A stretch of 64,000 bases of DNA, taken from Datnioides undecimradiatus (taxonomy: Eukaryota; Chordata; Actinopteri; Lobotiformes; Datnioididae). Below, in pieces: positions 1 to 11,835 of this stretch (the stretch's first letter is position 1; every line of letters begins with the position of its first letter). A program made the position numbers and the translations under genes. A model generated the notes under the pieces. It ran no database searches. It worked only from the letters and a program-made list of their open reading frames with translations, and had not been told where the DNA came from. The DNA lies in NCBI GenBank assembly GCA_008933995.1, contig WARS01000030.1, positions 2,435,501 to 2,499,500 of the forward strand, given 5' to 3'.

Positions 1-3000
1 TTCGTCTCTGGTAGTCCCCGTTATTGATGTCCATAATGATAATTTCAAAGAGCTTTGGCCTGCTATGGTGGTAGCCATTAAGTCGTCTTCATTCGTTGCA
101 CTGGACACGGTAAGTGAGTGTCTGTGTTCCACGTTATTTATTAATGATGTCATTATTTATTTATTTATCTATCATGTTTAACTGCTGTGCTCATTGTTTG
201 CCTTTGTTTCTCCCCTGAACGCCTTTCTTATTCCTTAATCCATACGGTGACCTGTGCAACATGCAGGCACACACTTAACTGCCTGTCATACACCCATGTG
301 CACTGCTTATCATTAACCCAATTAACTAAATCTGACCCCATCTTTCAGTACAGTCTATGACACTCCTTGTATTGTCACATGATTTCATCATTCAGTAATA
401 AGGAATAAATGGCTCATTTGTTGTTTCAGGAGCTGAGTGGACTTGGAAACAGGAAATCATTGCTGGCTGAGTGAGTATTAGTCCGATTACCACACGCTCA
501 CCTGAAACAGCATCAATAGGTCGTTATTGAGTCAATTCAGTGCCATCTGCAATTTTAAGTTTGCCCTGACCTTCACTGTCATGTCTCAGGTCTATAGAGG
601 ACAGATACAAAGCCATATGCCATGCCGCTCGCTCTCGCTCCATACTCTCCCTGGGAATCGCCTGTTACAAGAAACTGGACCAGAAGGTACAATTAGATTA
701 TTTATGTCGGATGGACTTTTATGTCTATAATAACATGTATATTTTTGTTTGTGGGGTTTATCCTTTGTCTCCTCCTCCTTCTTTAATCTCTTCCCCAGGC
801 TGCAGACACATACCTGGTCCAGGTGTATAACCTCACCCTGCTGTGCTCAGAGGAGTACATCATAGAGCCCCAGTCAGTCCAGTTCCTGGTACAGCATGGA
901 TTTGACTTTAACAAGCAGTACGCCCATGGAATCCCTTACTGCAAGGGAAATAATAAGGTGATGATACTTACGTGCTGTTCTGTTGTGGGCTGAGCGTTCT
1001 TTGGACAGGGCTATTATGACAGGGCTACAGCCATCAAACATCAAGGGCATGTATTATAATAGGACAAGACACAAGCAGACAGAGCTGAGCACCATAGGAA
1101 CGCTGTGTCACAAGAGCAGGATAGCATTGAACGTGATACTGCAATGAATTCACATTGTCTTTTGTCTCTTGACTTTCTCTGCCAGGGAGGAGCAGATGAC
1201 CGAGGTGTCCACATCCGGGCGTTGTTCACTGAACTGCTGCGTGCTAAGAAACCCTTGGTGCTCCACAACGGCCTCATCGACATGGCCTTCCTCTACCAGG
1301 TACAGCTGAGTTATTGGACCCGCTCTTCAGATGTTGATTGTGTTTTACAGTTTTCACATATTCAGTCAGACTAATTAAAATGGGTCATTTTGTATAATAC
1401 GTTCCACCTCAACCTAAAGTGAAACATGAAAATGATTTTGTCTTTTTCTACCAGAGTTTTTATGCTCATCTGCCCGAGCGTTTGGCCACCTTCACAGCCG
1501 ACCTGTCTGAGATGTTCCCTGCCGGCATTTTTGACACCAAATATGTCACTGAGTTTGAACTGCGGCTCACTGCCTCCTACCTGGAGTACGCCTATAAAAA
1601 ATGGTGAGCATCGCTTTACAGTGCAGCAGAGACACAGACTGCAGAAACACAGCTGAAGTGTTGATATCTTCCATTCATTTACTTGCTGGCTTCTATCTCT
1701 ATAGCAAAAGGAAAAGAACTGAATAGAAACTCTCATGGCCCTCAGCTATAAAGTTTCTAATTAAAACACAGAGAAAAAACAGATGAGTGAGCATGCAGAT
1801 GTCTTCCATGACTATTTTCCCACAATCAGGAATGTTTTTTCTACTATTTGTATGTCAAACTAAGAGAAAGAGATGTGGCTTTGTCCCAGATATCATTAGT
1901 GTGGACAGTTTACCTTGTATAGAGTTTAATAAATGCACTTTTTACATATTTTGACATAATATCCCTGCATGGTGTACAATGTTGTTGGTCAGCTACAGAT
2001 TAGCCACTCCACAGATATGTGTTTTAAGATATGTGAATAAATTGTTTTTATGCCTGCCTCTAATTAAAGAGTGCCCTCAATAGTCATTAGTTTAAGCTAT
2101 AAGTTGATTCAGCATTGCACATTCATAACATGTGTTTAATTATTTAATTATCAGTTTATTTAAATTAATAATTAAATTTAATTAATTCATTAATTAATAT
2201 TTCTGGAGCCTCTTTGAATGGTTTGAATGGTTCCATAGTGGTCACCTAGTGTAACTTTGTTATGGTTTTGCATTTCAGTGTGACCACCCTCCTGTACTCT
2301 TCTCATTGATTCAGTATTCTGTAACCCCCCTTACAGAATACTGAATCAATGTCTGTTTATGTGAAGATTGCACAAGGTGCTAAGACGTTATTATGTGATG
2401 GATGTGGCTTAAGTTAAGAGCAGAGGCGAATGTTGTGTCCATTATTGTTGTGTGACATTTTAAATATGTGTTCATCTATCCGCTCCCTCATGTCATCTCA
2501 TTCCAGTAAGCTGGATAACAGTCGCAGTGTGACCTCTGGCCAGGCCGGGCCTCACGTTCATGTGGAGTTCTGTCACTACGCTGGTCACATGTCCAGCTAT
2601 GTGGACTACAGGGCATGTCCAGGTGTGACCTCTATTGAGGGACAGACTGAAATCTGCCAGCGCTTCTCTGTGAGTTTCAACTACTTTTCCTAACTTTTTC
2701 ATCTCTTTTTTATCCTGAAGAATCTTTTTTTCTAAAAGTGAAGTTACAGAATGTAGGTACATGAAAGTGTTTTCTCATCTGTTAGAGCAGAAAAAAACAA
2801 TGTAGACAATATGCATTTGTATTAGAAATATCTTTATTGATGACCCCGTCTTTCTGTTTTAATGTGTTTGCCTGACAGGCGTTTGGCTGGTGTCTAAATG
2901 GCACCCAGTGTCCGTTATCCCACGACACTGACCTGATCATCCTCCAGGATGAGAAAGGCCAGGGGGATAAGAGGAAAAAGAGGAAGCGTCAGCGAGAGAA

Positions 3001-3637
3001 GAAGAAAGGTGGAGGCAAAGCAGCAGAGGACTCCTCCATCTTTGACGGTGCCCCTCAAAACAAAATGCCCAACATGGAAGTAGATCCAGAAGAAACAGCA
3101 GAGGACCAGCAAGAAGTGGAGGCATGTCTGGAAGTTGGGTGTCTAATGGGCAGCGAAGGACAAACCCAACAGAACACCGGAGAGAATGTGAAAACAGACA
3201 GCGAAGGAAATGGAGGGTGTGAGAATAAGACAGACTTCAATCAATCATCAACTACTGCCAGAACTGGTGATGACATAAACGCTGGCATGGAAAGCAGAAC
3301 AGATGATGGAGGGAGAGGAACATTGATTGACCAACCATGTAAGACTGCCAATCAGAAGAAGAAAGCTGACACAGGAACACACCGGGCTGGGTTTGACGCC
3401 TTCATGACAGGATACATCTTTGCCCACTCGTGTAACGTGGTGAAGAAGGAGAGCATTGCAGCTGCAGGGGAGCAGGAGCACCAGAAGGAGGAGCAGCAGT
3501 CGTGGCTTCCCAGCTGTCTTAATAAAGTCTACCTCAGCGGCAAGGCAGCTCCCCTCAACGTGGTTAAGAGCACCTTCTCCAAATCGTCTAAGGCCCATGT
3601 GCAGAAGATGGAGATGGTGTGGGGAGGGAGACTTTAA
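1..3637 (+). CDS. toe1: toe1, target of EGR1 protein 1 (3'-5' RNA exonuclease), partial at the 5' end
   Basis: TOE1 is a DEDD-family deadenylase of nucleoli and Cajal bodies that trims 3' tails of small nuclear RNAs. Visible exons, all with GT-AG boundaries and in one continuous frame: 1-109 (5' end outside the window), 430-470, 590-686, 799-957, 1186-1299, 1455-1603, 2507-2669, 2879-3637; about 529 residues are present. The first exon carries the catalytic D-x-E motif (DTELSG, residues 35-40 of the visible part). Exon 1186-1299 has the [11 protein letters not shown] motif and exon 1455-1603 has [15 protein letters not shown] zinc finger (C-x8-C-x5-C-x3-H) spans the junction 2669/2879, followed by a strongly basic stretch ([13 protein letters not shown]) likely to be the nuclear localisation signal. 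The C-terminus has the family's conserved GFDAFMTGY and LSGKA blocks and ends at the TAA at 3635-3637. The acidic, low-complexity linker between basic stretch and C-terminus varies across the family. Only the N-terminus is missing. Confidence 0.95.
2304..2351. repeat. Perfect 21-bp inverted repeat with a six-C spacer in a toe1 intron
   Basis: Left arm 2304-2324 and right arm 2331-2351 are exact reverse complements over 21 bases, separated only by CCCCCC at 2325-2330. It lies in the intron between exons 1455-1603 and 2507-2669, so it would form a hairpin in the pre-mRNA. No terminal inverted repeat of a known transposon was recognised. It may be a template-switch scar. Confidence 0.9.
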
Positions 3638-6028
3638 TGTGTGCCCACTACACACAGCAAGGCAGTTCTGGTGCACACATACATGTGCACAGCAGACACA
3701 GAGACATTAATGGTCACTGGAGGATGAATATTAATGATTCTTCTCTACAACCAACGTGAGGTTTATGTTTTTGTTTTATATCTAATCTTGACAACATATT
3801 GTTTTAACAAATGGTAGAATATGGTTGAGATGTCCATGTTACCCTCAGGGTAAAATCCAAACTTTATCCTCTTACTTTGCTTTGAGCGCCATCATCAGAT
3901 CAGGGTTTTCATTTGTGCATTGCCTTGATTCATGACTAAAAGGCTGCAAAACTAATGATCGTCCAGTCAGCCCTAGCTGTGCTATTAGTGCTAAATAGCA
4001 AATATAAACATGAGAACACACTAAACCTAGGTAATGAACATTTGCATGTTGATATCACCAGTGTGAGCATTTAAGCACACTGACATTACCAGTTAGCTCA
4101 AAGCACCGTCATGCATGAGCCTTGTTTGTTAGGATGCAGATGCATGGGTCAAGGAGCATGACACATCTCCTGCTGCATCCTCACAGCAGAGGGCTGGTCT
4201 GTTTTTTTTTTTTTTCTTCTTCCCCCTACAAGTAAAGTCCATATGAAACTGCAAAAAAAAACAACCTGACACGGTAGAAAGATGGCAACAGTGCAGCAGA
4301 CATGACATGTCACCACAGTTCTCCTGTGAGTGTTATTTCTGTGTTGTTAGTGCATAAGAGCTGGCGGCATGGCAGTGATTTCAGTTGATTTTTTTTTAAG
4401 AATTGAGGACATCACTGATGGTAGTGCTATATGTTTGTGGCAAACATGTCTGACAGTTTTGACAATCTATACCAGTAGTCTCTGCTCCCTTATTGTTTTT
4501 ATTTCTATTTTGTGGCTTTTTGACCTTACATTAGCAAAAAAACCAAACCTCATTAACACGAGTGACTTGTGATCGTAAAACCAGCAATTAATCACAATGC
4601 AGAGCCACAAGTTCTTACTTAATGAAATATTATTTCTAATGTTTCTCTGGAGGCAGGCAAAGTGAGATGATGGTTGATTGCACCTCTGGAAAATAAACCA
4701 CTACTCTTTTGTCAAATGCGTTTGTCTTGAAGGATGATATGAATAAAACTGTCCTAAACAAGAATCACATCTTCAACTAGGACAGTGAATGAGGCACATA
4801 GCTCGCACAGTGTGAGTGCATGGATAAAGTATATTTTGAAAAGTTAAAAAAAAAACAAAAAAAAAAACAAGCAAATGGAACAAATAAGAAAAGGCATCGC
4901 CTCCTACAATTAAAGTGAGTGCCCAGCAGAGATGAAGGAGAACCAAGCAGTAACTACAGCAGACAGGTAGGTATGCGTCTGGGTACAGTGAGAGCGAGAA
5001 CAAGTGGCAGAGCTTGGATTTATACTGTGGGACCACCAGGGAGCACTGTGCTGCCAAACATGAGGGGCCATCACAACTTATAAAGAACACAAACATTACC
5101 ACAGTCAAAAATGTCATCATTTGGAAAAATATTAGTAAGCATGGTGCTGTATGTATGTCTTCAGTCATAGTGTAGTCTTTGAAGCTACTTAGTCTTTGTG
5201 TGCTTGGAGCTACATGCAAGCTTCATCATATTGGTAATAGTAATAACCATAACGGACAAAAAGAAGGATGAAGATGACATATATACATGGTCAAACACTC
5301 ATGGACTTCTGATCTCAGATAAAGCTAATTTTAAACAAAAGGTGACAAAACTAACACGTTTTATGGGATTTAAACTTCACAGTTGCTTAAGAAAATATAT
5401 GAGCTATTTCATAGCAGAGATTGCATATTTTTAATTGAAAGGGTTTGTTTCCTTTGTTGGTGCTGGAGCTCTGCTATGTGACCTGAACCTGTGTTCATGT
5501 TGGTTTTACTCTTAGTCGCTTTTACTTTTGACTATTTATACATGTAATTCACTCTGAAATTATGTTCCATCTTTCATTCATGTTCTTTTTCAATTTGATT
5601 TGTAAAACAGCAGAGTGGACATAACTTTTAACACTATCATTCTGTGTCTGCTGCAGGACAAGCTCTCCCATCTCAGTATGCCTGATTCTACCTGCAGACT
5701 TTCTGTGTGCCAGAAAGCTGCTCAAGAAGCTGTGACTTCTGGACAAGCAGCACCAGTTCCCCTAAAGGCTGTATCTTTTCCCCTCCAGCTTCTCAACATT
5801 GCCAAACATTGCATCCTTTTTAAAATGTAACACAATTTTAAAATGTAATTTATGAAGAAAATGCCCTCTGTCTGTCATGGGATTATTTTTCTTAAGTCAA
5901 ATTCAATTTCAAAACAACTTTAAACTGCAGCAAGTCAAAGGACAGTCAATTCATTATGCAGTTCAATGTCAAGTTTTAGTTTTCAGTTTAACACCAGCAT
6001 TGGTTTCTGACCCAGCTGGAGGGCTTGT
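3638..6028. other. toe1 3' flank and intergenic region, no gene recognised
   Basis: Between the toe1 stop (+) and the kinase stop (-), so the two genes converge. It starts with toe1 3' UTR; AATAAA-type signals occur near 4691 and 4737, but which is used cannot be told. An A-rich run occurs near 4846-4870. A dispersed repeat is listed separately. A short open stretch at about 5655-5775 has a good splice-acceptor-like start but matches nothing I recognise. Confidence 0.5.
3840..4110 (-). repeat. Dispersed teleost repeat, antisense copy
   Basis: Read on the minus strand, this contains the run CATTAGTTTTGCAG, then a 'GATGATGGCGCTCAAAGCAAAG'-like segment and 'AAAGTTTGGATTTTACCC', which I recognise from a very common interspersed repeat of percomorph fish. 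A second, plus-oriented copy is at 55365-55720. The family name and class cannot be given from sequence alone; boundaries are approximate. Confidence 0.5.
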
Positions 6029-9015
6029 TTAACTGAGGGCATGTTGTAGCTCCTCCAAAGTGGCTCGGCTCCTTGGGCCTCTGGCCAGACACATATGGAG
6101 CAAACTTTTTACATCTGAAAGTAAGAGAAAAACCACAACATCAAAAGTTTAAGTGGGCAGTTGCAAGAAATTAGAATTAAAAAAAACAAAATCTAAAGAG
6201 TTGATTTGCTTTCAAGTATGAAACTGTGTGTATGTGTTTTACCTTTGGATAGTGCTTTGTTGATGCAAATGCGGTTTTGAATGAATCCCTTGGTATTAAA
6301 AGACTTATGGCCACTCAGCAATAAATAGAACAGTGCGCCCAGCTGCCAAACTGTGGTGGGACGCACCCAGTATGCCCGAGATCTGAACCATTCTGGAGGG
6401 AAGTATTCAGGGGTACCTAGAACGCAAATCAACAGAGGAATGAGATAGAGGGCAAGCTTTGTTTGAACAAGCACTTACTTCATAAATCGACAAGTGAATG
6501 AGGAGGAGAAGCCAGATATCATACCACAGAGGGTTGTGTAGAATGATTCAGTTGAAAAAGTGCCGCAGCCAAAGTCGATAATGCGCACTCTTGGATCACC
6601 AGACCCCAGTTCAATCAGGATGTTTTCTAATTTGATGTCCCGGTGAAAGACACCCTTGGAGTGCATATCAATGGCGGCATCCACCAGCTGTTTCAGGATC
6701 ATCTGAAATAGAGAGACAGGAAAGACTGGAAAGTAAGTAAGTATTTTCTCTTGATTTGTGACAGGATCAATATAATTTGGCAACAGAAACGTCCTTATAA
6801 CGGCCCAGCAACATTTGCAACTGCAAACTTTTTGCAGGAAAAGCTATTGATGTCAATGTAATGTCGCAACAATACAGTGGTAAATCTGGTAGATATTTAT
6901 GAACTTTCCTGCAATGGCCCAGTCACACCGACATTTAAAACTATACAAAAATCTGTTTATATTAATAGAATTGCTACAATCAGTCAATTCACTAATGGTG
7001 ACAAAGTAAATGTCGTTACTTTGGTGAAGCTTTAGACATTGGTGCTGTTGATGAAATAGGAAGTGGTCTGGACGGATAACACACCAACAAGTGCTTTTTT
7101 GTGGAACACAGCACACACTCTCAGAAGAAACATTCTCCACTCAGATTCTGTACCTTTGCCTCATTTTCATCCAGAGAACCTCCATGGGACTCACAGTACT
7201 TCTCGAGGTCCTCGCAGAGGGCTGGCTGTTCCATCACCAGTATTAACTCCTCATCCAGGAGGTACCAGTCCAGAAGGTAAACTGCAGCAGACTGTCCAAC
7301 TGATCCTGGTAGACCTGCACTCATCAGCATTAAGGCCACTTCCAGAATGATCTTGTACTCCCTCCCATTGCAAGTCTATAGAAAATATATGCAAACACAC
7401 CAAGAGTTGTATGATCTGCAGCAAGTTCCAGCAGCTTCAAGAATGTCTTTTCAGACTCAGTGTTAATATATGAGCATAGGTGTTTGCTCATCCACAGTAG
7501 AGTCATGAAAGTAACATTTAACATTCAAGTTTTAGTTTTAATTACTGAAGTAACTCAAGTACATCAGATTAAATTACTCACCACTTGTTCCCATAGAATA
7601 TTCTGCCTGTGAATGTGCTTAATGGCCACCTGCAAGACAGAAATACAGATCATTAGGTTGGTACTTCTTGAGGAACACTGAAAGTCTTACTATGAAGAAT
7701 ATTTGTGAGCATGTGTTTGTCAGACTTACTGGTAAATAGTTTGATCTCTGGAAGCCATCATACACTGAGCCGAATCCCCCTGAACCGATTGGCAAGAGCT
7801 CTTGGTACTTCTCCTCAAAATCAGCTGAAAACACACACAGACATTTTTTCCCCTTGTGATAACTGTTCTGCTTCTAAACCTGCTCTTATTCATCTCTTAA
7901 CCTATGACTTTATTCATAATTGCATATGGAAATGAAAAGATTTAAGAACAAGCCGTTCAAAAACGTGAGATGCTTCCCACTGTAAGCTTACCTCTGCTTC
8001 CATTTCCTGAGGAGGACAGTTGAAAGACTCTCTCCTCCTCAACTGAGGCACTGTCACATCTGTAAGTGGTGTAACTGTCTTCGAATTCAGAACTTTCCTC
8101 CTCTACTTCACTCATGGCTTCAGCAGCATGGGACTGGTTGCTGCTGCTGCTGCTACTGATGCACCTCGTCTTCACCTCAATTGACTGACCGCTCACAAAA
8201 ATTGAACTGGAGTCAGTGGAGCTGATGGTGATGATATTGCACTTTGACTTCATTTCTGGTGGTGCACCATCAGCACTGGCCTTTGTTTTGCCCCTCTGGA
8301 TCCCACTGTCCACTGACTCTTCACTCCTCAGATCAGGGTGTCTCCTTTTTCTTTTCCTCAAGATCAGATGGGTCTGTATGTTGCCCTCTGTAAAAGGAGA
8401 AAAAAATGTTCTTTTCTGCCTGCATCGAATTTTAGTTAAAATAAAATAGACTTAAAAATCCATGATAATGCTCATCTACTCAGATTGACTCAACAGAAGA
8501 ATCCTACAATAATTGACAGATGATATCAATACTGACCAGAAAAGAAATAAACATTTCAGAGATTTAATGTGAAAGACTTCTGCTACCCTCACACACCAGG
8601 TGCCAAATTTAGCTCTATATGAAAACCAAAAAGCCACAACTTTAACAGACAGATGAAGCTGGCAATGTTACAAATTTCATGTCTGAAAAGATTTAAACTG
8701 TGAACTAAACCAAAGTCACTGTCCATCTGCTGCATTCAAACAGCAGATCTTATATTGAAGATCATTTGTAAAACTTCCAAAGATCTGCCTGGAATCACAC
8801 TGGTTGTACACTGAAGGAGGACGATGGATGTGTCCTTAAACATACAACTATGAATTCAAATTTCCATCAGCTAGTGACAGCAAAGGACCTCATTAAATAA
8901 GAGTCTTTAGGATTTGAGTGTGTAACTGTAAAACATGAGCTGTAACTGGAGGCACTTCACACTTACCTTGATCTGATCCTGAGGTCGCCAACATTTTTGA
9001 AAATGTAGAAGGCAT
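6029..9015 (-). CDS. Pim-like serine/threonine protein kinase, intact, eight coding exons
   Basis: Exons in transcription order: 9015-8967, 8387-7992, 7824-7730, 7629-7582, 7375-7154, 6702-6525, 6416-6243, 6114-6029; every junction is GT-AG and the sum is 1248 bases, giving 415 residues and a TAA. Residues 1-148 are a long, Ser/Glu-rich, probably disordered N-terminus with RKRKRR and a serine tract. The kinase domain follows: glycine loop G162-x-G-x-x-G167, VAIK lysine K184, probable helix-C glutamate E208, HRD aspartate D292 with K294 and N297, DFG D313-G315, and PPE at 337-339. The hinge region (LVMEQPALCEDL) has the extra proline-containing segment of Pim kinases. Family knowledge: Pim kinases are constitutively active serine/threonine kinases, and fish carry large species-specific expansions of Pim-like genes. 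All catalytic residues are present, so activity is likely. The start codon is the first ATG after the TATA box. A broken paralogue faces it at 17847-19450. Confidence 0.9.
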
Positions 9016-9103
9016 GACTTTATCAATAGTTTGTAGATAAAGTGTTTGGATGTATTGTAACCAAGAGTGTGTACTAATACTGACTGGGTCTGTGTGTTCT
9101 GGG

Positions 9104-9111
9104 TATATATA
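9104..9111 (-). promoter_or_regulatory. TATA box of the intact Pim-like kinase
   Basis: TATATATA on the minus strand about 90 bases upstream of the ATG at 9015, within a segment conserved between the two kinase copies. Expected transcription start would be near 9075-9080, giving a 5' UTR of about 60 bases. The paralogue has TATGTATA at 17738-17745. Confidence 0.5.
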
Positions 9112-9730
9112 AACTTTGAACACTCTACCATAATGGCTTTAATGTCTTAAGGGAACATTCTATAGAACAATGAATATGAATGTAAATATTCTACAGCATT
9201 TTGCACATATTATAACATTATTTTCAAACATTTATTTTCAATTACTTGATTTTTTATCTATATTTCTCCAGATGAGATGATGGGATTCAGTCCATCCTGT
9301 ATGGAGTGTGTGATGTTTTGCCTCCTCCCACCCTAACACACTCACTGGTCTTTGATAATGTCTCATCCTGACAGACACTTCATGTCCTTAAAGTGTGTGC
9401 CCATTATTGAACAGAAAGTGATTTGTTTATTGTCATTACTATAATAAAATAACTTGTAATGTTCATTCAGACCTTTAGTCCCAATACAGTTATTGTATTA
9501 TTGCATTTAGACTTTCTTTAGGTTTCAACTGTGACACAGGGTCGGAAAGTTAGTAAAATGTGTTTTATTCAGTTTGAATTAATACAATGATAAAAACACT
9601 ATACACTAACCATATATGTATGGTTTTTAAAATCAACTGCGTGATGTTTATTTTCTTTAGGTCTTGATGCTTCATTAACTTTAGGGCTACACTTGTATCA
9701 ACGACTAGACATTCATAAAAATTATAGTCA
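9112..9730. repeat. Upstream part of the inverted-duplication arm (left)
   Basis: Non-coding sequence whose reverse complement matches about 17180-17735. For example, the segment around 9300-9405 ('TGATAATG' to 'CACTTCATGTCC') matches 17450-17545 on the other strand, and 9660-9705 matches 17190-17245. This shows that the duplicated unit included the promoter and at least 600 bases upstream of the kinase. Confidence 0.75.
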
Positions 9731-10729
9731 ATTGTCAGTCAGTCTCTGAGGGTGAGATCAACAGTAACTGACTTCTTTTGTTGACTACATATCTATTCTC
9801 AGTGGTTGGGGAAGAAGATAAAATGCATGCTCGTGGTACTGCTTTGTGTGTGTCTATAATGAAACCATTGGAAGCTGTATTACCTGGAAGAGAAATGATT
9901 ATGGGCACACAAACTGTAACTGTTTTGGCAGATTTAGGTGAAACTGGATAATATTTCAGGAAGAAAATATTGATCCTGTGTTTAACTTTGTCCTCTGATT
10001 GCTCAGCGTCAACTCTCTGCTAATTGTACAATTTTCTGATGGACACATTGCTTTTCTTGTACTAGTACATGTTGCAAATTCTCACAACAGTTGCCAGGAG
10101 CATGTTAGATCACTTAGCCATGTAGCTCAGCAGACTCTGAGTGAACACAGCACTACTGGGACTGAACACATCCTCTTTTCCCATCCCATTTTCCCATCCT
10201 CCGTGCTTTACACCTGTTAACCTGTCTACAACTGTTAACTTACAATACTCCAGAATAAACCTTTCCCATTACTAAACACCAGACATCCACTGAGTATAAA
10301 ATCTACTCTAAATAAATTATTGTATCATATTTTTCTGCCACATTTCTCTGCTACTTTGCCTTACTAAAACTTAACAGGTATACAAATGTGGACTAACGTT
10401 GGAGGAAGAACCCAGATCTCAGGAGCATTTTGTGGGTTGTGGTTAGGTTGTTCTGTTAGTTCACTTTTTGGGTGTACTTTTGGTTCAGTTTCAGTTAAAG
10501 AAAACACTTGCTTGATGGTCTTAAGCACATTACTTCCAGGTAAAAGGTCCTTCTAATTTGCTGCATGTGTAATATTTTCAGAAATTGTCTGACGTCTGAT
10601 TGTCACGGCTCTGGCTATGACTGTTTTCTCGAGTGTCTCCCTTGAAATTTCAGGATTTTAACATTTCAGAGTTAATTTCGACTCCCAAATAGTAATTTTT
10701 ACACATTCAGAGTGAAATTTGGTTCTGTG
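9731..10729. other. Spacer, nothing recognised
   Basis: AT-rich sequence beyond the clear end of the inverted-duplication homology. No exon, RNA gene or repeat family was recognised. An open frame at 9999-10220 shows no protein-like composition. Confidence 0.4.
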
Positions 10730-11181
10730 TAGTGGTGGGCCGATCGATCCAAGTCCAACGCTGGTATTGGTCATACCAGTGTAATGAGATCAATACTTTA
10801 GTTTCAACTTCAAATGAATTTGTTTTCATTTGTTCTCCAGTTATAATTGTGGGCATCATGTTTATTTAAGAAAAAAAAATCCAGACATGACAATGTATGT
10901 TTTGTTACTGTTCTATTGTTTGGGACCAAAAACTTTTATTATAGTAATAAAGTATTTTCGGTTTACCTGTAAACTTTTACCAAATTCTGTCCTGGGTTAT
11001 AACTAATTAATAATCCAAATGAAAAATCACTAAAAACACTTAAAGCTCAAGAATTTTCATTCAGATTTAGCAATTTGATCATGCATCCACCTTAATTATT
11101 AAAAAGTATCTGTATCGGCGATACTGGCCCTGGATTTACTTGGTATCTTGGTACCAAATCTTGCAGCATCGCACACCACCA
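10730..11181. mobile_element. hAT-type non-autonomous DNA transposon, 452 bp
   Basis: The ends are imperfect inverted repeats: TAGTGGTGGGC at the left and, on the complementary strand, TGGTGGTGTGC at the right (9 of 11 match). They are flanked by an 8-bp target-site duplication, GTTCTGTG at 10722-10729 and GTTCCGTG at 11182-11189 (7 of 8). Internal 'GTATCGGCGATACTGGCCC' wording near the right end resembles fish hAT elements. It has no transposase. The 8-bp duplication is the family hallmark of hAT. Confidence 0.65.
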
Positions 11182-11835
11182 GTTCCGTGCTGGAGTTATT
11201 TGACAGAGTTGATCATGTTGGCGTTAACTAAACACCTTAGTGATGGAATTAAACCCCGCCCACCCCCGCCTATTTCTTCGGTTGGAGGAGTCAGTCACCA
11301 CCAACGGCTTTCAACGCAGTTCAAACAGTAAGAACAATTATGTGAAACTTTCTGAAATGTTTATAGTTAATGGTATGACTTCAGCTATATTATGATCAAC
11401 TGAACATACGCAGAGAGTGTGCTCTTCAAGGCCTTGTTTGAAGCTGCGACTGAACAGCGGTGTAATTTGTCCACCGCTCTTAGGTGAAAAGTGATTAGCT
11501 TGCTAGCTAGCAGTCTGTGCTGTCCAACTGCTGAAGCTGTGTATGACTTCACGAAAGAAGGCTTTTACAAGCCTACAAAGTGATGTAATAACAATGATGT
11601 GTTTATTTAAACTTATGGTACATTTAACTGTAAAGTGTCTGGCCACATTGGCTGCATTCTGGGTCTTTGTCGCTGTTTCGGGCTAGCAGCCACAGAACAT
11701 GCCCCAACAGGCTCACAGCATGTTGCAGCTTACATGTCTGTAAGTCGACTTTGCGTTATTGTTTCGTCTCTTTTCTTCCCATTCTTCCTTTAAATAATGA
11801 ATTTACTCTGTCAAGTTTTCTCGCATGTCACAGTT
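11182..11835. other. Spacer, possible old promoter/5' region of the decayed gene downstream
   Basis: GC-richer than its neighbours around 11255-11320 and 11640-11760. No coding exon could be supported. It may be the former 5' region of the pseudogene that starts near 11836. Confidence 0.3.

Noticed and set aside
1041-1736. Minus-strand open frames across toe1 exons and introns (80 and 121 codons)
   Set aside because: They are antisense to confirmed toe1 exons and introns, with no family match or splice logic of their own.
3248-3676. 142-codon minus-strand frame in the last toe1 exon
   Set aside because: It is the antisense shadow of a long, biased coding exon.
4773-5219. 148-codon hydrophobic minus-strand frame downstream of toe1
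   Set aside because: The hydrophobic look comes from A-rich plus-strand sequence; no family match, no splice context, and no sign of a membrane protein family.
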